DNA of 64,000 bases from JAQVCM01 sp040403095 (GTDB lineage Bacteria; Bacteroidota; Bacteroidia; Flavobacteriales_D; Crocinitomicaceae). Shown here piece after piece: positions 9,501 to 16,794 of this stretch (its first letter is position 1; each line of letters opens with the position of its first letter). The stretch lies in NCBI GenBank assembly GCA_040403095.1, contig JBBALI010000004.1, forward strand, positions 98,614 to 162,613. The letters run 5' to 3'. Made by a program: the position numbers and the translations under genes. The notes below the pieces were generated by a model that was given only the letters and a program-made list of their open reading frames with translations, made no database searches and was not told the DNA's origin.

Positions 9501-10133
9501 ACCCAACCTGGTTGTTATGATGTAACATTGACCACTTCAATAAATAGTTGCTCGTCATCCAATACATTAAATAATTACATCTGCGTTAATGGTTACCCTG
9601 AAGCGCTATTTACAGGCAATCCTTTGGTAATTAATCTTGATAATTCTACCGTGAATTTCGAAAATTTATCTGTGGGTGCAAGTTCATATGACTGGGATTT
9701 TGGTGATGGAAGTATTTCAAATGAAACTAATCCAAGTCACAATTTTACAATTAATGAGCAAGGATATGTGATTGCATTAACTGCATATTCTGAATTTGGC
9801 TGTTCCTCAACTGATACATTGATTATTAATTATGAAGAAAGTTTAATATTTTATGTCCCTAACGCTTTTACTCCCGATGGAGACAATTTCAATCAGGTTT
9901 TTAAACCAGTTTTCACATCAGGATTTGACCCGACAAGCTACAATCTTACAATTTTCGATAGGTGGGGAGAAATTTTATTTGAATCAAATGATGTCAGTGT
10001 AGGCTGGGATGGATCTTATATCCAAACACCCAATCTTGTTCAAGATGGAATTTATGTTTGGAAAATATCCTTTAAACTAAAGAAAAATGATGAACGAAAG
10101 GTTTATACAGGTCACGTGAATGTTTTAAAATAA
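6579..10133 (+). CDS. Large secreted protein with PKD domain and type B T9SS sorting C-terminus
   Basis: 1184 aa. The signal peptide covers about residues 1-19 (cut after VYAQ). Residues about 20-450 form a beta-propeller-like region with repeated 'G..W...' strands, followed by several Ig-like or adhesin-like repeats rich in Asn, Ser and Thr. A PKD domain lies at about 1010-1075 (core YDWDFGDGS). The last 90 residues (FYVPNAFTPDGDNFNQVF ... FDRWGE ... WDGSY ... DGIYVWKI ... GHV) are the gliding-motility-associated 'type B' sorting domain that sends proteins through the type IX secretion system. It is therefore probably a cell-surface or released adhesin; the ligand is unknown. It ends 3 bp from the convergent CotH gene, leaving no room for a terminator between them. 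Confidence 0.9.
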   Translation: MLKFATLLITFIFYLNVYAQTSSIFGSSTANEYAFGICADNSGNTYFGATSNNEAWVFKRDINNQILWSKNLNTVTLGYSSDVSYIDIIGDTIFGCGWLKVGTTIRGSLVFKLNATTGMPYWIKSEPGSNTYFSSIKYANGRYFASGSQVNNAAGYNGKVVALSSSNGSIIWQTAAFGVSFPGFGIDYIDDLTSTTEMVNGKMFITGRSYVNGSNIGMRTLLIGIDDLGNIFLNKYLQFNTANPNFYRFYGLNIKYDGIDSLVIVQYGDDNCSTCNDNIAGLIKTDLNGNVAWCNQYNIGGITAEVGRGLNITPTSYVFYGYANLNQPNSKMFAIKTDKNGVFQDAKLISLGTGNLGHISGPINTGGASNYKNGLHYIPGAYFTTNTNSRDIAQIVLDQNLNDPQGCLTITPATVTTTAFTPFSNNVNLTNIPNTIAFNLNPIPIDLEYLSPCSEVVTFSEVSGCGSSIIMASIQNITNPTFNWSNGQTGSSITVFNNDTLFLSVINPLNCCVIIDTIIPNLIVSNLNVQLPNDTTFCFDQTSSFVLAANVINASGTLTFEWNNQVQNDSIVVNQTGVYWVNVSNECESVSDTIDITINQTPILTTVLFDTICNQNTTSIILTSDIIANYSWFAGNNQFISGETLNATNTNNISDLLLNNTSSNQNVIYSVTSSNGNCSSVQDITVTIIPTLLAPTITSNGPTSICTGGTVQLTSSYPFDNVWSTGDTTQVIIVSAADSITLFNQINQCFSPNTSVVITENTASLPTASLSGGGIFCDSDPISPVIVNFTGSGPWTLNYEVNGITQTPIISSNSTLTLGQIQGNYQINYLSDLNCSNFLADSAILTINPSPIITVSPISICVGSSGVLTAVPNVLGGNYLWSPNGEITSTINVSPQITSNYSVVYTLNNCPSTSVLGNVIVNPIPNVNFIADTLSGCIPLTVNFSSTSLSDPNACLWTLNNDITLNGCNPSYTFTQPGCYDVTLTTSINSCSSSNTLNNYICVNGYPEALFTGNPLVINLDNSTVNFENLSVGASSYDWDFGDGSISNETNPSHNFTINEQGYVIALTAYSEFGCSSTDTLIINYEESLIFYVPNAFTPDGDNFNQVFKPVFTSGFDPTSYNLTIFDRWGEILFESNDVSVGWDGSYIQTPNLVQDGIYVWKISFKLKKNDERKVYTGHVNVLK

Positions 10134-10136
10134 TTA

Positions 10137-12212
10137 TTATTGTTTAACTAATTTCTGTAATTTACTTTTTTGATTATTGATTTCAATGGAAACAAAATAT
10201 ACACCTTTCGTTAATTCGGTTTGCAAGTCAATGGCCAATTTTCCGTCTGAAACGGAATTTTCTGTTACAAAAATTTCCTCCCCAATAGGATTAAAGATCC
10301 GAACTTTAGTTAATCCTTTTAACTTTTCATTAAATTGAATTGTAAACTGATTTTGAAATGGATTAGGAAATATAGTAAAATCTAAATTTTTATTTAATTC
10401 ATTGATATTTGCAGATCCACAAGCTGTTAAGTTTCCAGGAATATTGGCGTCTAACCATTCAAATCTTTGCTTAATCCACCATTTTAGCGTATCAACTTCT
10501 TCTTTGTAAGAATTTCCTATGTAATAATTTGGCCAAACGTAGGTTCCAATAATCGGCCATTGAATGTAATTTCTGAGCTGGCTTTCATTTAATCTAAAAG
10601 CCATTGAATCAAGATGATGATTGATGACTATGGTGTCAAATACAATTGGTTTCAAGTTTTCCCATCTGCATCTTAAATTATTCTGAAACAACGTATCTTC
10701 TATCATTCTGTTCCACCAAAACGGAACTTGCCAGCTGTCACCTCCACAAATTGTATTGAAGTCGAAAGAAAATCCTGTTGGATCCCAAGCTTGACAATAA
10801 GTTGCATTTCCGTATGCCAAATCATAATCCCAAACTGGCCCCATTTTGAGTTTTCCGCCTTTTGAAGTCTTGTCTTTGGAGAAGAAAGTACTAATTCTAT
10901 ATCCGTCCACATTTTTATTCATCTCTGAAATCAATAGATAATCAATGAATGATTCTTCATCAGCAAAATGTCTATAGCCATTTAATGTGTCCAAAAAATC
11001 TATTGTTGCTAAGGCTATTTCAAAACTATCAACATAATTTTTGATGTAGTTAAATTGTTGTGGTACAATCACATCACTGCTTGGATAATCAATCATAATC
11101 GTTGGAGCAATTCCACCTGGATTATTAGCAGGAGGGAAGTTCGATTGCCATTCACTTGATGATGAACCAGTTGATTTATCAATTTTTAATATATATCCTC
11201 CTGTTAAATTATCGCCCAAAATTTCAGTAGGTTCTAGTTTTGCAATATCTAAACGGTTATTACCTCTTTTGATTTTTTCACACAAATAATAAACGCCCCA
11301 ATATTCTCCGTTTAAAATCAATTCAACATTTTCGCCTCTCGGTGCATAATATCCCATCTTTTCCCATGTTCTGAAAGTGAAACTATTTCTCATCAAAGAT
11401 TTATCACTGAATGCAACACCCAAAATCCAATCATTATCTTTTGGCATATTGAGTAGGGAGGAATCAATAGAATTGTTATTCAAGTCCCATAATTCAATGC
11501 CAAATGGCTTTTTGGGAAACATTTGCGACGAGGAACCTCTGTATTCAATACCAATCTTTCCATTGTAATTGTTTTTCGGATCTGTTATATAATTTCTAGT
11601 CCCTTCACCATTAAAAATAATGCCCATATCCGCAGATATCTTAGGTTCATCTTGAATACTTTGTCCATTGGTATTGATGGTAACAATAGGCAAGTTAGAA
11701 CTAGTAAACACAAAATAACTCGCAGGATTATTTCCAAATGTTATACTCCAATTTAGCAAATCGCCAAAATCACCAGCTGCAACATCATTAATCTTTAAAG
11801 TCCAAGTACCATTTCCTGATTGTTGGTTATTAAATAATCCAATCTGACCACTTGGTCGAAAAGTACCTGTAAATGGGGCAAAGCCCTCCGAAATTGCTTG
11901 ACTGGCATCAACATTTAAGCATGTATTTTCAAGATTATCATCACCTCCTCCAATTCCTGAAAAAAGCAAAATAGAAAGTCCTGAAGGTGAAATTAGTCGA
12001 ACTTCTAAATCAGCTAAATAGGTATGTGTCAAATTCAAACAAATGGTTTCAAAACCAAAATTATTGGTGTCAAGGATATTTGTTAACCCGTTGACATTGA
12101 GTGTATAATTTGACTGTGAATTATCAGTAATGGGTCCTGTATTTCCTGAAAATGTTTGAGCTATTGATGCGGACAAAGTAAAAATAAATCCAGTTAATAT
12201 TTTGAATTTCAT
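10137..12212 (-). CDS. CotH-family secreted protein with proprotein-convertase P-domain and type A T9SS sorting domain
   Basis: 691 aa. Signal peptide at about 1-18 (ends ASIAQ). Residues about 20-165 look like a proprotein-convertase P (Homo B) domain: paired strands with ICLNLTHTYLADLEVRLISP and GTWTLKINDVAAGD. Residues about 185-600 are a CotH domain (atypical kinase-like fold found in spore-coat proteins and many secreted bacterial proteins), with WGVYYLCEKIKRG and GPVWDYDLAYG. Residues about 615-691 are a type A T9SS sorting domain ending GVYFVSIEINNQKSKLQKLVKQ. The architecture P-domain - CotH - sorting domain suggests export to the cell surface. The gene begins 10 bp after corA, so it may be read through from it. 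Confidence 0.88.
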   Translation of the reverse strand: MKFKILTGFIFTLSASIAQTFSGNTGPITDNSQSNYTLNVNGLTNILDTNNFGFETICLNLTHTYLADLEVRLISPSGLSILLFSGIGGGDDNLENTCLNVDASQAISEGFAPFTGTFRPSGQIGLFNNQQSGNGTWTLKINDVAAGDFGDLLNWSITFGNNPASYFVFTSSNLPIVTINTNGQSIQDEPKISADMGIIFNGEGTRNYITDPKNNYNGKIGIEYRGSSSQMFPKKPFGIELWDLNNNSIDSSLLNMPKDNDWILGVAFSDKSLMRNSFTFRTWEKMGYYAPRGENVELILNGEYWGVYYLCEKIKRGNNRLDIAKLEPTEILGDNLTGGYILKIDKSTGSSSSEWQSNFPPANNPGGIAPTIMIDYPSSDVIVPQQFNYIKNYVDSFEIALATIDFLDTLNGYRHFADEESFIDYLLISEMNKNVDGYRISTFFSKDKTSKGGKLKMGPVWDYDLAYGNATYCQAWDPTGFSFDFNTICGGDSWQVPFWWNRMIEDTLFQNNLRCRWENLKPIVFDTIVINHHLDSMAFRLNESQLRNYIQWPIIGTYVWPNYYIGNSYKEEVDTLKWWIKQRFEWLDANIPGNLTACGSANINELNKNLDFTIFPNPFQNQFTIQFNEKLKGLTKVRIFNPIGEEIFVTENSVSDGKLAIDLQTELTKGVYFVSIEINNQKSKLQKLVKQ

Positions 12213-12222
12213 TGTTTTAAGA

Positions 12223-13257
12223 TTATAATTTGTTTGTAAGATTTGGTCTCTTTAACCAGCCCACTTTTCTGAAATAGAACAATAATGTACTTGCAATCAG
12301 CAACATAATTCCCCAAGTGATATAATAGCCATATTTCATTTTTAGCTCTGGCATAAATTTAAAGTTCATACCGTAAACGCCAACTAAAAAAGTAAGTGGA
12401 ATAAAAATTGAGCTGACAATTGTCAACAAACGCATAATTTCGTTCATTCTTTGTCCTTGTACAGCATAATACAAATTAGCCATCCCATCTAAAATTTGTT
12501 TGTTCGCATCAATTTCATCCAAGATAGTTAAACAATTGTCTTTCAGTTCAACAAAGAAGTAATGATTCTCTTTTTTTAGAAAAGGGCTATGCATTTTTTC
12601 TAATTGAGAAGTAATTTCGCGCATTGGAAAAACAATTTTACGCAATTCTATTAATTTTCTTTTTTGGACTTCAATTTTCTTCAAAGTATCACTGTGCGGA
12701 TGTCTAATTATTTTTGATTCAAGACTTTCAATTGAATCAACAATGTCATCTAAAGCTTCGAAATAATTATCAATAATTGCTTCCAGTAATCTAAAAAGAA
12801 GAAAATCTGTTCCTTTCAATCTGATTTTCCCTCTTTTCTTTTCAATTCGATCTCTGACGTCTGTGAAATGATCTGAACTTTTCTCCTGAAAGGAAATCAA
12901 ATATTTAGCACCGACAATAAAAGAAATGTTTTCTTGCTCAAATTCGGTGGAATTTTCTTTGGGTAAGGCAGATTTAATTTTGAAGAAAAGATAATTGTTG
13001 TATTCTTCGAGTTTTGGTCGTTTAAATTCCTTGTAGATATCTTCAAAAGTCAAAGATTCAACCTCAAGTTTTTTACAAAGTTTTTCTATTTGTTCTTTTT
13101 CATCAATTGAATGAAAATTTAACCAATGTGTTTTATTGTTTTGCTTCTGTTGATCTGCAAAATACTCGGCGTAAAAATCTGTTGTGTTTTTTGTCAGAAT
13201 GTATGATTCTGAATCATAGTCGTATAACTGACAGTTTATTTTTTGATTTTCTTGCAT
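12223..13257 (-). CDS. corA: Magnesium/cobalt transporter CorA
   Basis: 344 aa, a normal length. CorA is a pentameric inner-membrane channel for Mg2+ (and Co2+). The N-terminal cytosolic part (1-about 275) is charged and helical; two membrane helices lie at about 280-300 and 312-332, separated by the signature YGMNF loop, which forms the selectivity filter. The C-terminus is basic (KRPNLTNKL), as usual. The ATG at 13257 is the first in-frame ATG that keeps the domain complete. The CotH gene follows at 10 bp. Confidence 0.93.
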   Translation of the reverse strand: MQENQKINCQLYDYDSESYILTKNTTDFYAEYFADQQKQNNKTHWLNFHSIDEKEQIEKLCKKLEVESLTFEDIYKEFKRPKLEEYNNYLFFKIKSALPKENSTEFEQENISFIVGAKYLISFQEKSSDHFTDVRDRIEKKRGKIRLKGTDFLLFRLLEAIIDNYFEALDDIVDSIESLESKIIRHPHSDTLKKIEVQKRKLIELRKIVFPMREITSQLEKMHSPFLKKENHYFFVELKDNCLTILDEIDANKQILDGMANLYYAVQGQRMNEIMRLLTIVSSIFIPLTFLVGVYGMNFKFMPELKMKYGYYITWGIMLLIASTLLFYFRKVGWLKRPNLTNKL

Positions 13258-13324
13258 TCAATGAAGTTTAGCATAAATTTAGAAAATTTATGTCAAAACT
13301 GCATTAAAAATGAGTTTTCTGGAA

Positions 13325-13708
13325 TTAAGAAAACTTGGATTCAGTCTTTATTTTTGAAATTTTATAAGCCCAAAAGATAAGTGCAAATTGAATTGGAATT
13401 CTGATAATTGCCAACCATAAAAAACTATTTCCACTGTCATAGAAATCCATAACCATCGGAAAGTGAACTAGGAATAAAAACAAAAACAACATCAAAATAA
13501 TGGAAATTGAAGTGATTTTTCTTGTCTCTTTAAAAAGTAGAAAAACAGCTAAAATGATTTCAGCAAGTCCACTAACGGCAACAATAAATTCTTTCTCTGT
13601 GATAAAAGAAGGAACTATTTCAACATAAAATAATGGATTAATGAAATGATATATTCCAGCAAGGAAATAAAAAACACTCATTGAGATAATTACAATTTTT
13701 TTTGACAT
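13325..13708 (-). CDS. DoxX-like small membrane protein
   Basis: 127 aa with four predicted membrane helices (about 5-22, 42-60, 66-88, 98-118). The pattern 'F.LAGIYHFINPLFYVEIVP' near the N-terminus followed by 'SGLAEIILAVFLLF' is that of the DoxX/DoxD-like superfamily, small four-helix inner-membrane proteins of poorly defined role. It appears monocistronic, with a TAAATTTG promoter box immediately upstream. Confidence 0.75.
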   Translation of the reverse strand: MSKKIVIISMSVFYFLAGIYHFINPLFYVEIVPSFITEKEFIVAVSGLAEIILAVFLLFKETRKITSISIILMLFLFLFLVHFPMVMDFYDSGNSFLWLAIIRIPIQFALIFWAYKISKIKTESKFS

Positions 13709-13733
13709 TTGAGAAACATGTTAAAACACACCT

Positions 13734-13765
13734 CAAATTTAAACTAATATTGTAATTCACAGCAA
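13734..13765 (-). promoter_or_regulatory. Promoter of the DoxX-like gene
   Basis: On the minus strand TTG (13763-13765) is followed after 21 bp by TAAATTTG (13734-13741), a good fit to the Bacteroidota TTG-N17-23-TAnnTTTG promoter. The box ends 25 bp before the ATG at 13708. Confidence 0.65.
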
Positions 13766-13808
13766 ATAGTTTGCATTATTAAAGTATTACTATAGAATTA
13801 ATTGAGAT

Positions 13809-14210
13809 TTAAAATCTAAAAAAACCTTTTTTCTTTGCTTTTAATTCAGGTGCGTCCTTGGATGAAAGTAGTTGGTAAATTTTACCCCAACCTAGGAATC
13901 CACCAATATTTCTATCGTCGATAAAGATATCAGCATTTAATTTCCTTCTTGTATTAGGCGTAAAATCTTCTTCAGGGAAGCTTTTGTTGACAGCATAAAA
14001 AACAATTCCTTTCTTTTCGCAAAATTCAACCGCTTCATCCAACTCTTGACCATGTCTGTATGTCCAAAGTATCAATCTGTGTCCATCTTTTTGTAATAAT
14101 TCCAATGTTTCAAAAGCAAACATCAGGGGTTTACCAATACCAGGATATTTATCTTCTACAATCGTGCCATCAAAGTCTACAGCGATGGTTTTGGTATTTT
14201 GAGGAATCAT
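13809..14210 (-). CDS. Small HAD-superfamily hydrolase (BT0820-like)
   Basis: 133 aa. The N-terminal HAD motif I is VDFDGTIVED with nucleophile Asp12 and Asp14; the C-terminal acidic motif is IFIDDRNIGG. Between them is LILWTYRHG, which resembles the motif II Thr/Ser region. There is no cap domain, so this is a compact cytosolic phosphatase-like protein of the type often annotated 'hydrolase' in Bacteroidota. The substrate is unknown. It probably has its own promoter (TAACTTTG at 14266-14273). Confidence 0.8.
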   Translation of the reverse strand: MIPQNTKTIAVDFDGTIVEDKYPGIGKPLMFAFETLELLQKDGHRLILWTYRHGQELDEAVEFCEKKGIVFYAVNKSFPEEDFTPNTRRKLNADIFIDDRNIGGFLGWGKIYQLLSSKDAPELKAKKKGFFRF

Positions 14211-14265
14211 AGATTTTCGATTTTTGAATGCAAAATTAATAAAAACTTAAAGTATAAAATAAATT

Positions 14266-14273
14266 CAAAGTTA
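14266..14273 (-). promoter_or_regulatory. -7 element upstream of the HAD hydrolase gene
   Basis: TAACTTTG on the minus strand, 55 bp before the ATG at 14210; matches TAnnTTTG. No clear -33 TTG was seen. Confidence 0.45.
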
Positions 14274-14386
14274 AAATAGTCATAAATTACCAATTTTTAA
14301 TGCCTTGAAATCAGAAAAACAGTGGTTTTAGTTTAATATTCTGGAATCTCAAAGCTTTCAAGCAGAATATTTTAATCGTTTTTTAA

Positions 14387-14413
14387 TTTGAAATAAATAA
14401 TTCACTACCTTTG
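14387..14413 (+). promoter_or_regulatory. rpsA promoter
   Basis: TTTG at 14387-14390 and TACCTTTG at 14406-14413 resemble the phylum's -33 and -7 boxes; the 15-bp spacer is shorter than the usual 19, but the -7 box is perfect. Transcription would start near 14418-14420, giving a 5' leader of about 97 nt that contains the hairpins described separately. Confidence 0.7.
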
Positions 14414-14427
14414 CACCCTGATTTAAG

Positions 14428-14496
14428 AGAACTGTCAATTCCAGTTTGGACAGTTTTATTTTTAACTTCTTTCGAAAGTACTGGAATTCTTCGAAA
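14428..14496 (+). promoter_or_regulatory. Structured rpsA leader with two hairpins and complementary loops
   Basis: Hairpin 1: AACTGTC (14430-14436) pairs with GACAGTT (14449-14455); a flanking G-U and A-U pair can extend it, and it is followed by a T-rich run. Hairpin 2: TTTCGAA (14470-14476) pairs with TTCGAAA (14490-14496). The loop of hairpin 1 contains AATTCCAGT (14437-14445) and the loop of hairpin 2 contains ACTGGAATT (14480-14488), which are perfect 9-nt complements. A kissing-loop complex, or competition between the local hairpins and the long-range pairing, is therefore possible. Ribosomal protein S1 is known to repress its own translation in other bacteria, so an autoregulatory leader is a sensible inference; function is not shown here. 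Confidence 0.6.
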
Positions 14497-14515
14497 TACA
14501 ATTTAAAAACGCCAA

Positions 14516-16342
14516 ATGGCTGAAACAAAAATTACAGGGCAGGGAACTGCCGATTTTGATTGGGATGCACTCGCAATGGACGGGTACAACAAAATTCAAA
14601 GAGCAGAACTTGCTGACAAATACGAAGCAACTTTGTCTTCTATTAACGAGAAAGAAGTTATTGAAGGTACTGTTGTTGTATTGACAAAAAGAGAAGCGGT
14701 TATTAACGTTGGATACAAATCTGAAGGAGTTGTTCCAGTAAGTGAATTCCGTTACAATCCAGATTTGAAAGTTGGAGACAAGGTTGACGTTTACGTTGAG
14801 TGTCAAGAAGACAAAACTGGTCAATTAGTTATTTCTCACCGTACTGCACGTATGCACAAAGCATGGATTCGTGTGAATGATGTATTGCGTACAGGTGAAG
14901 TGATTACAGGTTATGTGAAATGCAGAACTAAAGGTGGTTTGATTGTTGATGTTTTCGGTATCGAAGCATTCTTACCAGGTTCTCAAATCGATGTTAAACC
15001 AATTCGTGATTACGATATTTACGTTGGTAAAAACATGGAATTCAAAGTGGTTAAAATCAACCAAGAATTCCGTAACGTTGTTGTTTCTCACAAAGCGCTT
15101 ATTGAAGCTGAGTTGGAAGAACAGAAAAAACAAATTATTTCAGGTCTTGAAAAAGGTCAAGTATTGGAAGGAACTGTTAAAAACATCACATCTTACGGTG
15201 TATTCATCGATCTAGGTGGTGTTGACGGTTTGATACACATTACAGATCTTTCTTGGGGTCGTGTAAATCATCCAGAAGAAATCGTTGAGTTGGATCAAAA
15301 ATTGAATGTTGTAATTCTTGATTTTGATGACGATAAAAAACGTATCGCTCTTGGTTTAAAACAATTACAAGCTCATCCATGGGATGCTTTGAACACAGAC
15401 TTAAATGTTGGTGACAAAGTTTCTGGAAAAGTTGTTGTAATGGCTGATTATGGTGCTTTCGTTGAAATCGCTGCAGGAGTTGAAGGTTTGATTCACGTTT
15501 CAGAAATGAGCTGGTCACAACATTTACGTTCTGCTCAAGATTTCATGACCGTTGGTGATACTGTTGAAGCGGTTATCTTAACCTTGGATAGAGAAGAAAG
15601 AAAAATGTCTTTAGGTATCAAACAATTGATGCCAGATCCATGGGAAGCTATCGAAGCTAAATATGCAGTTGCAACGCGTCACAACGCGAAAGTTCGTAAC
15701 TTCACAAACTTCGGTGTTTTCGTTGAATTGGAAGAAGGTGTTGACGGATTAATCCACATTTCTGACCTTTCTTGGCAGAAAAAAATCAAGCACCCATCAG
15801 AATTCTGCAAAGTAGGAGACGAAATGGAAGTGGTTGTCTTGGAGATAGATCGTGAAAACCGTCGTATTTCTTTAGGTCACAAACAATTGGAGGAGAATCC
15901 ATGGGAAGTTTTTGAAACTATCTTCGGAGAAGGTTCAGTGCACCAAGGTACAATCATCGAAACAAAAGATAAAGCAGGAATTGTTGCACTTCCTTATGGT
16001 GTTGAAGGTATTTGTCCTTCTAAACATTTGAAAAAGGAGGACGGAACAAATGCGAAAGTTGAAGAAACTTTAGATTTCAAAGTAATTGAATTCAATAAAG
16101 ATTCTAAGAAGATCGTTGTTTCTCATACACGTACTTTTGAAGAAGGTGAAGATCGACCAACTGCATCTTCTACTGCAGCAGGGAAAGCAGGTGGTGCTAA
16201 GAAAGGTGGAAACGCTGGAACTGGAAGTGCTACTTCTCAAGCTGTAAAAGCAATCAACTCAAGCTCTGAGAAATCTACTTTGGGTGATTTGGATGCTTTA
16301 TCTGCATTGAAAAAAACAATGGAAGAAGGAGAAGGAAAATAA
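14516..16342 (+). CDS. rpsA: 30S ribosomal protein S1
   Basis: 608 aa with six S1 (OB-fold RNA-binding) domains at about 45-110, 125-195, 212-283, 298-370, 382-455 and 470-540; typical signatures are 'YGVFIDLGGVDGLIHITDLSW' (shortened: GVFIDLGGVDGLIH) and 'FGVFVELEEGVDGLIHISDLSW' (shortened: GVFVELEEGVDGLIH). Domains 3-5 are the most canonical; 1, 2 and 6 are more divergent, as in other S1 proteins. A Gly/Ala/Lys/Ser-rich low-complexity tail follows from about 545. S1 binds mRNA on the small ribosomal subunit and helps start translation. Codon use is strongly biased, as expected for high expression. It has its own promoter, a structured leader and a strong terminator, so it is monocistronic. 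Confidence 0.96.
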   Translation: MAETKITGQGTADFDWDALAMDGYNKIQRAELADKYEATLSSINEKEVIEGTVVVLTKREAVINVGYKSEGVVPVSEFRYNPDLKVGDKVDVYVECQEDKTGQLVISHRTARMHKAWIRVNDVLRTGEVITGYVKCRTKGGLIVDVFGIEAFLPGSQIDVKPIRDYDIYVGKNMEFKVVKINQEFRNVVVSHKALIEAELEEQKKQIISGLEKGQVLEGTVKNITSYGVFIDLGGVDGLIHITDLSWGRVNHPEEIVELDQKLNVVILDFDDDKKRIALGLKQLQAHPWDALNTDLNVGDKVSGKVVVMADYGAFVEIAAGVEGLIHVSEMSWSQHLRSAQDFMTVGDTVEAVILTLDREERKMSLGIKQLMPDPWEAIEAKYAVATRHNAKVRNFTNFGVFVELEEGVDGLIHISDLSWQKKIKHPSEFCKVGDEMEVVVLEIDRENRRISLGHKQLEENPWEVFETIFGEGSVHQGTIIETKDKAGIVALPYGVEGICPSKHLKKEDGTNAKVEETLDFKVIEFNKDSKKIVVSHTRTFEEGEDRPTASSTAAGKAGGAKKGGNAGTGSATSQAVKAINSSSEKSTLGDLDALSALKKTMEEGEGK

Positions 16343-16364
16343 TTTTCAATCTTTTTAAAAATAC

Positions 16365-16395
16365 AAAACCCGATAATTTGATTATCGGGTTTTTT
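16365..16395 (+). terminator. Rho-independent terminator of rpsA
   Basis: An 11-bp perfect stem AACCCGATAAT / ATTATCGGGTT with a 3-nt loop (TTG), preceded by A's and followed by a T run, 22 bp after the rpsA stop codon. Confidence 0.9.
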
Positions 16396-16424
16396 AATGT
16401 CAAATAATCTTTAATGTAATATTG

Positions 16425-16454
16425 TTGCATTTAAAGAGTAATTGACTAAATTTG
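16425..16454 (+). promoter_or_regulatory. Promoter of the small Cys/His protein - TonB receptor operon
   Basis: TTG (16425-16427), exactly 19 bp, then TAAATTTG (16447-16454): a textbook Bacteroidota promoter. The ATG at 16459 is only 5 bp beyond the -7 box, so the transcript probably begins at or within a base or two of the start codon (leaderless mRNA). Confidence 0.8.
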
Positions 16455-16458
16455 TATC

Positions 16459-16767
16459 ATGCGAAAATCAAAATGGTGGATATTTATTTTGTTAACGAGC
16501 TTCATTTTGTTGCTTGTTCCCAAAAGTATTTGGCATGATTGTGAACAAAAGCATTTTTTAAAAAAATTAAATGGAACTGAATATAAAGTTGAAAAAGAAC
16601 ATTGTAATATTTGTGATTTTCAGTTTTATCCATCGATAATCCAAGATGAACCTATATTTTTCTATGCTAAAAATAATTTTCAAACGAAGCTAGTAGCCGA
16701 TTATCAAATTATTTTTGTTTCACCTATTTTACTTTCTCCAAGAGGACCTCCTGCTAATTTATTTTAA
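16459..16767 (+). CDS. Small membrane-anchored Cys/His-rich protein of unknown function
   Basis: 102 aa. I do not recognise a named family. Residues 8-22 form a hydrophobic segment (signal anchor or signal peptide). After it come WHDCEQKH, EKEHCNICDFQF and a C-terminus ending SPRGPPANLF. The HDC / H-C-x2-C pattern after a signal segment suggests metal binding outside the cytoplasm, and the layout (short, one N-terminal helix, H-C..C motif, RGPP near the end) recalls DUF2946-type proteins found beside metal-uptake receptors; that resemblance is my inference. It is the first gene before a TonB-dependent receptor, 27 bp downstream, and probably part of the same uptake operon. Translation seems to be leaderless. 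Confidence 0.75.
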   Translation: MRKSKWWIFILLTSFILLLVPKSIWHDCEQKHFLKKLNGTEYKVEKEHCNICDFQFYPSIIQDEPIFFYAKNNFQTKLVADYQIIFVSPILLSPRGPPANLF

Positions 16768-16794
16768 AGGTTTTCAATAATTTAGAATAAATCA

